This document shows, piece after piece, positions 1-11,256 of a stretch of DNA of 64,000 nt. Position 1 is the stretch's first letter, and each line of letters opens with the position of its first letter. Source of the DNA: Bursaphelenchus xylophilus (taxonomy: Eukaryota; Nematoda; Chromadorea; Rhabditida; Aphelenchoididae); contig CAJFCV020000005.1 of assembly GCA_904066235.2 (NCBI GenBank), positions 3,405,501-3,469,500 on the forward strand, read 5' to 3'. The position numbers and the translations under genes were made by a program. The notes beneath the pieces were generated by a model that saw nothing but the letters and a program-made list of their open reading frames with translations, was not told where the DNA came from and ran no database searches.

Positions 1-129
1 TTTAAACGCTCGTTTCACCGTGGCCGGACTCACAGCACACTGGCCGAACATGGCGTTGACATTTGGTGTAACTTCTAAAACCTTCGTACCCTGTTTTGCT
101 CCCACAAGTTGATGACACAAATCGTCCCT

Positions 130-350
130 TTTTCCGAAATTTTGAAATGGGGCTAAATTACTGTAATTTCATCGAAATATGGCAGATGACATATTAAACG
201 AAAGCTTGAAATCATAGCTACAAAATGGTAGAATATTACGAAAGTTGGTCGTTGCTTACGTTTTTTATAGACCTTTGACTTGACCCCTCTCGAAGAGGGA
301 CATTATTTATGGGACAACCTAATAGATAATTTTTTGGTGAAATTAGTTAT
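130..350. repeat. Dispersed repeat R235, copy 1
   Basis: About 220 bp here matches 50625-50845 at many positions (shared blocks include AAATTACT, ATATGGCA, CGAAAGCTTG, TATAGACTTT-like and GACAACC). It lies just before the first visible DHODH exon, so in an intron of that gene. I see no terminal inverted repeats and no coding potential. The rest of 1-428 shows nothing else. Confidence 0.5.
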
Positions 351-428
351 AAACTAGATGAATTGATGGGTAATTGTTAGAATGGGATAGTTTAGACTTG
401 TGATCATTTCATTTTTTGATATTTTCAG

Positions 429-2876
429 GCATCGCCGCTGGCTTTGACAAGGACGGCGAGGCCATCGAAGGACTTCAAAATTCAGGATTGGGATTCGTCG
501 AGATCGGCTCTGTCACTCCCCGCCCGCAGGCTGGAAACGAAAAACCTCGAGTGTTCAGACTTCTAGAGGACAAGGCGCTCATCAACCGGTATGGATTCAA
601 CAGTAAAGGTGTTGGTTACGTCAGCGACAAGGTGAAGAGCGTCTTCAAAGCCGATGACCATGATGTATTCAAGAATCGAGTGCCACTAGGAGTCAATTTG
701 GGTAAGTTACAGAATGCTTTGACATTTATCTCATCAAAACTATCAAAATTTTGAGTTTTTTTAGTATAAAAATCTATTAAAAATCAATTTTATTTAAATT
801 TGGGTGCTTCAGGAAAGAACAAGGACTCTGAATTCGCCGCATTGGACTATGAAATCGGAGCCGATTACTTTGCCAGGTTCTGCGATTACCTCGTCATCAA
901 CGTATCTTCCCCCAACACCCCGGGTCTCCGATCATTGCAGTCCAAGAACGAAATTGAAAATGTAAGGCGATTTGATTGGAAATTGGACGATTGGGGAAAA
1001 GACGCTTGGGGAAACCGAAAAGTTTTATTTTTCTTCGATGCAAGTGTCGAAATCAAGATAATCGAGGGCGCTGATTTCGAAAATGGCATTCATTTTTTTG
1101 ATAGTTACTTTTTTCTTTAAGTAGTACTGTAAAGTAGTAATTTTTTGAATTTTTTTCGTAAATGCCCATCGAAAACCCCTGAATCGAGTATTTGTGAAAA
1201 AAATTCAAAGGATTACTAATTTGGCTTTTATGCGTTAGTGGTGTTGTTCTGGTGCCTAGTGCTGCTATTTTCACCTCGTACTATATTGTATCACGTAGTA
1301 CCAAATAGCACCAAGTCTTTAAAAAGTGTTTTTGAAGAGTACTAAGCATCAAAACAACACCATTAACGTCAAAAGTCATATTTTCACCTGGTACTACATA
1401 GTATCAGATATTACTATATAGTACTAGAGGAAAGGTTAACATGATTTTCAAAATCATCACCATCGAAAACTCCTAAATCGAGTATTTGCGAAAAAATGCA
1501 AAAAATTACTACTTTACAGTGCAGCCTAAGGAAAGAAGTAAAGATCAAAAAAAAAAAATTAATGTCATTTTCGAAATCAGCCTCATTGATTATCCCAATT
1601 TCGGCACATCGAAGAAAAATAAAACTTTCCGGTTTCCCCAATCGTATTTTTCCCCAACCGTCCACCCCCGATTTGATTTTTATGGATGTATTTTGAAATT
1701 TTTTTCAGATTCTCTCCACCTTCAACGCTGCCGTGGATCGAACAGCCGCTGAAAGTGGCCGCAGACCGAAAGTTTTGCTAAAAATTACATCTGATTTGAA
1801 TCCCACGGATCGAAGAGACATTGCCAATGTAGCCATGAATCCGAAGAACAAAGTGGATGGACTTATCATTTCGAACACGACAATAGCCCGTCCTCAGGAA
1901 TTGAAATGCCCATTGAAGGCGGAAGCCGGTGGTTTGAGTGGAGAACCCTTGAAGAAACCGAGCACAGAGTGCATCAAGGAGATTTACAGGTAATTTGGGG
2001 GGAAAGGCTGACAGGGGAAAGTACCCCAAGTGCGACGCTAAGATTTTGGTGAAACTTGGCACAAATTTAGAATGATTTTTTAGAAAATATATTCGAGAAT
2101 CCTAGCTCGCGCTGTGCAGAAACAACCGAGATTTTTAGATTGAAAGTTGGCGAAAATTTGACACTTTTTGTCGAATTTCGGCAAAAAGTTTCATGCCTAT
2201 TTCAACCCTAGAGGGTAATTTTTCCGCAAAAAATCAATTTTTTCCGCACGAAACTAGAAAAGTTGTGATCAAAAAGTGTTTTATTTCTCTGACCGTGTTT
2301 AACGTACTCTCTCGGCGGCAAAGATCGTTTAATATATCGGCGGCGCTTGAAATGCGCGAGCTAAAACTTTCTGGAATTGATACTTAGTTCATGGCCGACG
2401 TGTGTGCAAAATTTAAAGAAAATCTGAGCATCGCACTTAGAGTACTTCCCTTGTGAGTTTAGAGAGGGACTCGTCTCTTTATGGGGTTTAAACATCACGA
2501 TCTTCTGGATTGATCTTTTTTGTTCTAAATTTATGCGTTCCCGCTACCTTTTGCTTTATGACTTTGCCCATATTTATTTATTTTTATAACTTCTAGACTC
2601 ACAAAAGGCCAAGTACCGATCATTGGAGTTGGTGGAGTATCAAATGGGACGGACGCGTATGAGAAGATCAGAGCCGGCGCAAGCCTGGTCCAGTTCTACA
2701 CAGCCTTAGCCTATGAGGGATGGCCGGTGATAGGAAAGATCAAGAAGGAGCTACGAGAACACCTTATCCATGACGGCTTCGGGTCTGTAAAAGCCGCTGT
2801 TGGGGCTGATGTGCGATTAGAAGAAGAGAAAAAGGCCTTGATCACGGCACAAAAATCCTGGTGGCGACTGTGGTAA
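429..2876 (+). CDS. dhod-1: Dihydroorotate dehydrogenase (class 2, quinone-linked), 5' part outside window
   Basis: Oxidises dihydroorotate to orotate in pyrimidine synthesis, using FMN and passing electrons to ubiquinone at the inner mitochondrial membrane (family knowledge). Four exons are visible: 429-701, 813-961, 1709-1988 and 2597-2876 (TAA at 2874); all junctions are GT-AG and phases agree. The protein starts at [12 protein letters not shown], aligning from about residue 95 of the human enzyme, so the membrane-targeting N-terminus lies upstream of the window. Conserved blocks in order: [40 protein letters not shown] (catalytic Ser loop), LLKITSDL (FMN lysine), [36 protein letters not shown] (FMN phosphate site). 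The tail after VGADVR runs about 20 residues longer than the human protein and ends in WWRLW. It converges with the minus-strand gene whose stop is at 3138. The last two introns are filled by foldback elements. Confidence 0.95.
965..1700. repeat. Foldback element filling a DHODH intron
   Basis: The intron 962-1708 is nearly all one imperfect palindrome. The left arm (about 965-1205) contains GATTGGGGAAAA, GGAAACCG, TTATTTTTCTTCGATG and CTGTAAAGTAGTAA. The reverse complements of these occur in order in the right arm (about 1440-1690). The centre holds short repeats of the type GTACTA / AGCACCA. Confidence 0.75.
2012..2453. mobile_element. Harbinger-like MITE (family H), copy in DHODH intron
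   Basis: 442 bp with long terminal inverted repeats (CAGGGGAAAGTACCCCAAG... and ...AGAGTACTTCCCTTG), flanked on both sides by TGA as a 3-bp target-site duplication. It starts 23 bp after the 5' splice site. Other members are at 19337, 31054, 35518 and 59942. A 3-bp TNA duplication and short GG-rich ends suggest PIF/Harbinger mobilisation (inference); no transposase is present. Confidence 0.8.
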
Positions 2877-3137
2877 TTAAAAATGAAACAAATTGTCAGT
2901 AGATTGCCATAAGTTTAAGTAATTTTGTCGTAAATTTGAATACAACAGCAACATGCTTTGTTTACAATGTTTATTTAACCGGATTCAATTCTTTTGAGCA
3001 TGGCATTTGATTAAGTGAAAAAAGGCTGAGAACAACAGGCAACAACTACCCGATATAACAACAAATTATCTTGATATTACAACAATCTGACCCGTACCGT
3101 ACAGCACTCCGTATTGCTGCGAAAAGCGAACGTTCTG

Positions 3138-6100
3138 TTATTGCGTTTCTTGACTAGAAACTGGCGGTGACGTCATCGTTCCGGACGCTGCCGTATGCTG
3201 AATCGGCTGCTCTGTGAAGGGCGGAGGACGGCCTTGATGCGGCATACGAATCGCCACCTCGTACGGAGGCGGCGGATCCGGCGCACATTGCATTAAATCG
3301 GAAACTGATAAACGCCGGCCAGGGTAGGGATCTGGAATATATCGTTAAATTCATATGTATTTTGATGTCAAAATACCTGGAGCTGATGCTGGTGAGCATG
3401 CTCTGGACTCATGTCGTTGACTGTACAAACGACAGCCAAAAGTTAGCAGAAAGACGGCGAAGAAAACGCCGATGGTAATGCCAGCCGCCAGTCCGCTGGT
3501 CAGTGAGAGGTGCTCTGAAATGAGCAATATATTCGTGTGATAAAAAGGGAAGTGCTCGAAATAGACTTAATTTATAAGCTATCAAAAAGTTTCACATTTT
3601 GGCCAGCAAAAAAATCTCAATTGTTTCCATCTGCCTCAAATTTTCTCCAGGTCATGTGAATTCATTGCTTTCTAAATCGTCAGCGATTTTATGGTACGGT
3701 TTGTAAGCAAAACTGCGATATTTAGCCATCTTTTTTCGAGAGAGTATGCGAAATCAGGAGAACGGCCAGAGAGGAAAACGCTTTTTGACCGTATTTCTGC
3801 CAATTTCGCGGGGAAATAATTCATTTTTTATAAAAATATTGACCTCCACGGTAGAAATAAGCCTGAATTGATAAGCTATCACAAAGTTTCACATTTTGGC
3901 CAACGTTCGCACAAAAAAATCTCAATTGTTTCTGCAAACCATGAGCTTGGAATCTTGCATAATCATAGAAAAAATAAATCTAAATTTTGCCAAATTTCAT
4001 CAAACTCTGATCATGCTTTGAGCACTTTCACTATTAGTATTTCCATAAAGTGCCTGGACGTTTGTCGCGGTCCGCACCGATTTTTTTTGTGCGAACGTTG
4101 GCCAAAATGTAAAACTTTGTGATAGCTTATCAATTCAGGCTATTTACACAGGAGAGGTCAACACTTTTATAAAAAATGAATTTTTTCCCCGCGAAATTGG
4201 CAGAGATACGGCCAAGAAGCGTTTTCCTCTCTGACCGTCCTCCTGATTTTGCATAATCTCTCGAAAAGAGATGGCTAAATATCTCGGGTTTGCTTACAAA
4301 TCACACCATAAAATCGCTGACGGTTTAGAAAGCAATAAATTCACATGACTTGGAGAAAATTTGAGGCAAATGAGGCCCCAAATTTCCCCCATAAAATGGC
4401 CACCGACTTACTGTCATGGATGTCATGAGCGTAATACTTGTCCCAGCTGATCGGCTTGTAGGTCGGATATGGCCACATGGACTCCTCGGATTTGTCGTCG
4501 GCGTCAGTGTCGGCCGGGAAACGCAGCGACGTCGATGCTGAAAAGGCAACAACAATGAGGTTGAGGGGAGCGCCTCTAATCGTTTTATGCGATTTTCATC
4601 CGGTTTTGCCGCTTTTTTGTCACCGAAAATATTATTTTTCCCTTTCTGTTTTTTATTCTGATTGTTGCGCAATGGAGACAGTAACGGAGGGAATTTGATT
4701 CTTTTATAACAGTGAGAAGAGAGAATCAAAGAAAAATAGAGGGGAAGAGTTTGACTGTGTCAGCGATATTTACGTGTTTTTTGCCGAAGTCATCGTGATT
4801 TTAAGCTGAAAAACCAAAAAATTTGGTCTTGAGGGGTGAAATCGGCTTTCTGTTACAGTGACGGACCTGATCCAGTGGCAAGAACGTATCATATTGCATC
4901 CGGGAGGTAAAAAAATGTGGCAAAATGCCTCCATCTCCAACTAAAAAACTCCGTTTTGAAAAGCCCGACCTTTCCCTCACAAAACGCTCTTTTGAAATCG
5001 GAATTTTTCACTTGGAGAGGGAGGTATTTTGCCACATTTTTTGATACTTCCGGGATGCAAAATGATACGTTTTTTGCCACTGGATCAGGTCCGTCACTGT
5101 ATAAGTGTGATGTGCAATATTTATACTTGCGCATTTCACCAGAGTAAACCTAGTTCTTCCAAGTTAAATTTTCAAGGTTATGGATGAATAACAATTTTTT
5201 CTGTCCTTCCTACTTCGTCGTTTTCAACGCCTGCTTCATAGCCCCTATTTTTAAAACACTGGCAGTATAACCGGCCTAAAAATCGCAAGCTAAAATGTTC
5301 GGAAAATGATTTACGTCTAATGCAAAGCAGTTTTGCCAAATTTAAGGCAAATCTGAGCTCTGCATTTTAGTTCCAATTCTCTAGAATTCACCTGCAATTG
5401 ATGACAAATGAATCTTTGACTATTAAAAATTCATTTTTCCTAGAGTCTTTTACAAATTACTTTCGAAGAACTGTTGCAGACAGACAGAATGGGGCTCTTG
5501 ACCTTTTCCGAATACCGGTTGTTCTACCATTACAATCGAGAGGGTAATATCGTCCGGTTAACCTTTTTTTCCGCCATCCTGAAGAGGGGCCTTTTAATTC
5601 GAGTTTATTCGATTACCCAAGAAGAAGAGAGGGAACCCGGTTTTTGGGTCGAGGAACGGTCGCTAATTCTGTTGTTGAGGGCGCTACGAGTCCGTTGAAT
5701 TTGCTGCAAAAAAATTAAAGTGTCGGGAAATGAAAAGCTTGACTGTTTTTTTGATGGGTGCTCTAATGAATGTCATCGTTGCAAAGCTCAGATTTTCTTG
5801 AAATTTGAAAAAAAAAGTTGACCTAGACTGCATAAAAATCTTAAAAGTTTTAGCTTGCGCTTTGTCCCGCCGAGTTATTCGACTATGTTTGTTGACGAGA
5901 GAGCACCAGAAATTCCGAGAGCGGTTAGAGAAAAACCCTTTTTTTGGTCATATTTCTGCAATTTGAATAATTTTTTTTTCCAAAATCGCCGTATGGGGTA
6001 AATTTTTTCAATAACTGAAATTTTTAGCTGATGCCTTACAATTACAACTGAGGTATCAAAAAATTACCACCGAGGCGAAAGATTTCTATATCTTTTTTGT

Positions 6101-9100
6101 GCGCTGCTCGGTGAAAGATCATTTCCGTCACAATCTTTAAAAACCACAGAGCAGAGAAGACATAAGTGAACGATGATTTTTATTTCCGACTTTCTCAAAA
6201 AATTTGTCGCAAAAACAATGGGAGAGATTCTTGAAAAGCGAGTCGATGACCAAACAGGTAAAGTTATCGCACGAAATCGTCATGTGAAAATGGGAGTGCA
6301 CGTAGACGCAGGGTTATTTCCCATCCAGTTCATTGGGAGAGGAGTCCCAAAGTTGAAGCTGGAATTTGGGCCAAATTTGGCGAGGATTAGGACTAGGTTT
6401 TTGTAGGGTATATTATTTGAGGTTTGTAGGTAGCATTTTGATACAGACACAGGGATTTAAAAAATATAATACAGGGTGTTTCAAGAAATTTGGAACAAAT
6501 AATTTGCTTATATCTTTGTGTTCTTTGCAGCTATCAACGAATTTCTTTTTGCTTCTAAAAATTGACAGCGTGCGTTTTTAGAATCTCAACAAAAATTTTT
6601 TTTCGTCGGCGGAGGGCCCATTTCTCGGCGGAGAAAATTAGGGCCTTTTTTAAAAATCACAGCGTATTACGTGACGGAAACGCCGTTGCAACGGCTGAAA
6701 TCAAGTTTACGTAATACCTCCATCGATTTTACGGTATGCTTTTTTTGCGTTTTCCATTTTACGCACTTCCGCGGATGCGCGGCGGAGACCTCAGGTTTCG
6801 GTGGACGTTGTTTTGGGCCTTTGGCTTTTGCAATTCATGTTGGAAAAGAGGTTGGGGTGATTTTTTGTTGTCATCCGATGCACAGATGGTAAAAATTTCG
6901 TGCTTTTTATCCCCGGCGGAGGAGTCGGCGGAGGCTTTATCAAAGGGTAAAAACAAAACTCCGCCGATTTGTCCGCCGGACCAAAAAAATCAAAAATCTT
7001 TGAAAGACAATGCTGCTCTGATGGATTCTTGTAGCTGAGATTTTTCCCGGACTCGTAAGACTGCTTTGACCCTTTGATAAAGCCTCCGCCGAATCCTCCG
7101 CCGGGGAAAAAAAGCACGAAATTTTTGCCATCTGTGCATCGGATGACAACAAAAAATCACCCCGACCTCTTTTCCAACATGAATTGCAACAGCCGAAGGC
7201 CCAAAACAACGTCCGCCGAAATCTGAAGTCTCCGCCGCGCCTTCGCGGTGCGCGTAAAATCGAAAACAAAAAAATGCATACCGTAAAATCGACGGAGGTG
7301 TAACGTAAGCTTGATTTCAGCCGTTGCAACGGCGTTTCCGCCACGTAATACGCTGTGATTTTTAAAAAAGGCCCTAATTTTCTCCGCCGAGAAATGGGCC
7401 CTCCGCCGACGAAAAAAAAATTTTTTAGAGATTCTAAAAACGCACGCTGTCAATTTTTAGAAGCAAAAAGAAATTCGTTGATAGCTGCAAAGAACACAAA
7501 GATATAAGCAAATCATTTGTTCCAAATTTCTTGAAACACCCTGTAGTACTAAAAATTTTTGTTTTATATGATTTTTGGCATAACTGCATACTCGAACCTC
7601 CGTACAACGAATCGCCAGAGGTCTAAAAATTTATGGGTTAAAAAAGGGCTTTGTTTTACGGAGTTTCATTTTGGCCTAAAATGCACTCCTAGAGCCTCTC
7701 AAAATTGTTTGTTATAGCGGGGTTTTGTCGTGCGGGAGTTTGTTGTGCAGAAGTTCCGCTGTAATGGAAAACTGTTTTTTTTGTCTGGCTGACCCTCTTA
7801 ATTTTATGTACCCCCTCAAAAAAGGATCACAATCACAGCTAGGGACCTGATCCAGTGGCAAAAAACGTACCATTTTGCATCCACGAAGTATCAAAAAAAA
7901 ATGTGGCAAAATGCCTCCATCTCCAAGTGAAGAAACTTAGATTTCAAAAACACGCCCGCTCTTTTTATGAGGAAAAGGGCGCGCACTTCAAAACGAAGTT
8001 TATTCATTTGGAGAGGGAAGTATTTTGCCACATTTTTGATGCTTCCCGGATGCAAAATAGTACGTTTTTTGCCGCTGGATCAGGTCCCCCACTGTATCAA
8101 TCACTCGAATACCCGTATACGATATCAAAGATACTGTTACCAAAATAAAAAATACACTGACTGAAAAAAACTGACTGTAGAAAGAAAAATCACATTTTCA
8201 ATATTGCCCTTATAAGGTCTAGTAAAAAAATTACTGTCAAAATTTACGAAAAAAGTAATATCTTATATCCCAGATGTACAGGACGTTTTCGACAAACTAA
8301 AAACATGAGCAAAACTCCTCTGTTTTGTGCTTCAGCCCTTTTTTGGCTTTCCCAAAACCCCTCAATTTACGAGTTGAGAGTAAAAGGGAAATAAATACCA
8401 GAATACTAATCATTTCTTCCCATATGTGTAGAAAGTATTGCGCAAAAAAGCAAAAGTAATTTTATGAATATTTTTCGTCTGAAGACCCGCAAAAATTTAG
8501 AGAATTTGAACTCCTTTACATAGAATTTCCTGATCAATTTCAAGTGCGCTGCGAGGTCAGACGTGGAGTAAAAAACGGATGCGTTTTAATGCGCGCGCAA
8601 TTATACAACCATGAAATTGAACTACAAGGCTCAGGAAATGGAGTTGGAGGGAGCAAGTTACAAAAAGGTTTAATAAATCTTCGTGTTTTGGAAGAGTCTG
8701 GAAGGGATCAAAGATCAAAAAGTTGTCGGGAAAACAGTGTAAAATAATTCGTAAGCAAAGTGCAAATTCCAAATAATAAATAAAATTGTGAAAAAACTTT
8801 AAATTGAAATTATGTCCGCTTTTTTCGGTTTTTATAATTGTGAAAGTAATAGGAGGACAAAAACGTATTGAAATTGTAATTTTTCTAGCGGATGAGAAAG
8901 GTACAGTGGCGGACCTGATCCAGTGGCGAAAAATGTACCATTTTGGATCCGGGAAGTATAAAAAATGTAGCAAAATACCTCCCTCTCCAATTTCAAAAGC
9001 GGCTCGCTCTTACGGGGGTTTTTAGAACCTCTAAAACGGAGTATTTTTCACTTGGAGGGGGAGGTATTTTGCCGCATTTTTTATACTTCCTGGATGCAAA

Positions 9101-11250
9101 ATGGTACGTTCTTTGCCACTGGATCCCTGTATATGGGCGAAAATTGCCGTTCGTCTGATCGACTCTCCGCGTTTCGTGTGCTCTGATAGTGAATCAATAA
9201 AAAGAAGCCGTTCGAAAATCTGGGCTGCCGCTGAAATATGAGAGCTAAAACTCTGATGGATTGATTTGTGGCTTGCCCAAAGCCGCTACATTTTGAGCAG
9301 ATCTGAATTGTCCACAAAGGACTTTCATTGTTTTATATCCTGGGTGGTAGGAGAACATTATTTACGTCTCTATTTTCGGGTCAAAAATTTGGTACATTTT
9401 TCTGTAAAAAAATATTTTTTTGCAAGCGAAGTTTGTGGCTTATTTGTAGCACCTCTCCGAGATTTGAGAGCAACCACCCTATTATCAATATGTCTGGAAA
9501 ATAACGGCGGGTGGTAGCAGCAAAATGTCTCGCCTCGTCGCAAAACCCCAGCCGCGGCTTGCCGTCGCAAAGCGATGATGAGCGATTCCCGCCGTTATTT
9601 TCCCGACAAACTGATACTATTTTTAAGTGGGGTATATACCAGGTATATACCGGCAAAGTGAGAAGTCCCGATTTTTACGACACCTTGCCTATCTTTTTAT
9701 TATAATACGTGGACAACTTCAGCAATGCCAAAAAAATTATCGATTTCTTTGCTTACTTCCAACAATATTATGGCCCCGATTACCTATAGTCTGAAGTACC
9801 ATCATGAAGCAGAAAAACACCAGGATCGAGATTCCAATGCTCAAGAAGAGTCGGCCCGACATGTCCCAATCACTGGCTGTATAAACCCAGTCTTGAGACA
9901 TGAATGGGAAAAGGAAACGAAACTGACTGATTATTCATAATGGCCTCTTTCGTATGTGCAGAATGATATACGCGGGCGAGGAATTACTATTTCATTGTCG
10001 AGCAGGACGATAAGGATATGGGTTGGATGGCAGACGGGACTTTAATTAATTTGCAGTAGATGTGGAATTGGAAAGTTTTTATTGGTCTAATAGGTGTAAT
10101 CTTTGAATCTAGAGGAATGGGTAAATTGTACATAAATAGAAGAAATTTCCCGTCTTGTAACACGGAAACTGTCGATGTGCGACGCTCGAAATTTGATGAA
10201 TCATCGCATCAGTTATGACGCCATGATGTTATTTACAATGTTCTAGGAAGGTGGGAGTCTTGGCTCGTGCTTTACAAAATTTAAAAGAGGATTTGAATAA
10301 GATTCGAGCGCAGCATCTTGCCCATTTTTTAAAACAACCTTTGCCTATCATGCTGAAAGTTGCTGCAAAAGCACAAAAAAATTTTTTGCAGATTCAGATT
10401 TGCCTAAAATTTTGCATAGAGTTTTACTTAAAATTAGACATAAATCAGTCCTTGAAAGCGTCAGCTTTGTTTTCAGCGACAGAGAGATATTCATTTCGCA
10501 CGATAAATTTAGATTTCTTCTTATAGGAGCCTGAATTTTCTTTACATGTTGTCGAGGTATTCAGCGGTCTGATATTTGAGAGAGTACGCAAAATGAGGAG
10601 AGTCGGCGAGACGAAAGGCGGGGTCCTCTCATTACTTCTCGGCTTCAGTGTCGAAAATTTTGAAATTTTTTTGAGAGGATAGTCCAAATCTCACTGGCAA
10701 AATTAAAAATAAAATTTTCATCCCGGAAAGCCCTAAAGCATCAATTTTTGGCATTTTCCGATCAGAAAAAATTCTGTTTTTAAACATACAAGGTCTTGTA
10801 AGCCAACAAAAGTGCCCGGAAACTCATTAACTACGAATTTTACATCAAATACCAAGACTCCAAGATCTAAAAAAAGCAGTAAAAAAAGCTCTTGACAAAC
10901 TCAAAATCTCTCCGTGAGAATCTGATTCCCCTTTTTTCACCCGATCAAACCCGTGTCAAATGACACGTGACTGAACCAGTACAAAAGTAAAAGTAAGTAA
11001 ATAGAAAGAAGTCGCTTGTTTAAATGTTTGTTCAACTTTTTGACGCGCCAGATTGTAACCAATTGAGAGTAAAGTGAAATAAAATGAAAACAGAAGCTTA
11101 ATTGACTAAGTCGAAGAGAATCGTATAGTAATAAGCAATTGGTGATAATTCGAACAAAATCGGGAATAAAAAAGAGCACTTACCTTGAAGTGCGATGAGG
11201 TAGATTATCATAATATTGGCGCATTTCCCGAGGACATTGAATATGGCCAT
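3138..11250 (-). CDS. Unrecognised multi-pass or signal-anchored membrane protein with PPPPY tail
   Basis: I do not recognise the family. Firm exons on the minus strand: 4412-4537, 3377-3514 and 3138-3331 (TAA at 3138-3140), phases consistent. They encode an acidic extracellular-like stretch (PADTDADDKSEES, WPYPTYKPISWDKYY), one membrane segment (LAAGITIGVFFAVFLLTFGC) and a Pro-rich cytosolic-like tail with PDPPPPYEVAI, a PY motif of the kind bound by WW domains and NEDD4-type ligases. Exon 9784-9891 (membrane segment LFLSIGISILVFFCF) ends in the phase needed to join 4537, over a 5.2-kb intron full of repeats. A first exon 11184-11250 (MAIFNVLGKCANIM..., ATG six bases after a TTTTTTCAG acceptor, so possibly trans-spliced) fits in phase if 9891 is a CAAG acceptor. 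An alternative start is the ATG at 9901. The full model gives 210 residues. AATAAA lies at 2970-2975 on the minus strand. The 5' two exons are less certain than the rest. Confidence 0.6.
3570..4375. repeat. Foldback filling the 3515-4411 intron
   Basis: Arms of about 300 bp: left 3617-3930, right about 4075-4370. Matching blocks include GATAAGCTATCACAAAGTTT with its complement at 4114-4134, TGGCCAACGTTCGCACAAAAAAA with its complement, CGATTTTATGGT and CTTTCTAAATCG. A second, shorter piece (AAGTTTCACATTTTGGCCA) is repeated at 3589 and 3885. Confidence 0.8.
4856..5099. mobile_element. Tc1/mariner-like MITE (family M), copy 1
   Basis: 244 bp with ends CAGTGACGGACCTGATCC and its complement, inverted repeats of about 100 bp per side, and TA on each flank (4854-4855, 5100-5101). 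Non-coding. Terminal CAGTG plus TA duplication is typical of Tc1/mariner non-autonomous elements (family knowledge). Confidence 0.88.
6472..7543. mobile_element. 1,072-bp long foldback element with TA duplication
   Basis: Ends CAGGGTGTTTC... and ...GAAACACCCTG with flanking TA at both sides. The arms are about 480 bp each and nearly exact complements (for example GTCGGCGGAGGGCCCATTTC against its complement near 7390). About 120 bp of unique sequence (6955-7070) lies at the centre. Open frames here (about 100-134 codons) are by-products of the palindrome. A degenerate one-sided relative lies at 47330-47665. Confidence 0.85.
7836..8094. mobile_element. Family M MITE, copy 2
   Basis: Both arms present (GGGACCTGATCCAGTGGC and the complement GCCGCTGGATCAGGTCCC). 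The left end is slightly degenerate (CAGCTAGGG instead of CAGTGGCGG); the right end is CACTG followed by TA. Confidence 0.8.
8903..9129. mobile_element. Family M MITE, copy 3, short right end
   Basis: The left end CAGTGGCGGACC follows TA. The right arm stops at CTGGATCCCTG followed by TA, so about 12 bases of the right terminal repeat are missing although the TA pair is kept. Confidence 0.8.
9484..9612. mobile_element. TGTCGGGAAAATA-family foldback MITE, copy 1
   Basis: Left arm ATGTCTGGAAAATAACGGCGGG and right arm CCCGCCGTTATTTTCCCGAC are complements around a short GC-rich centre. Relatives occur at 18452, 42387, 48268 and 58728. Confidence 0.65.
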
Positions 11251-11256
11251 TTCTGG

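Noticed and set aside
6940..7453. 98- to 134-codon minus-strand frames
   Set aside because: They lie in the right arm of the 1,072-bp foldback and mirror frames in the left arm.
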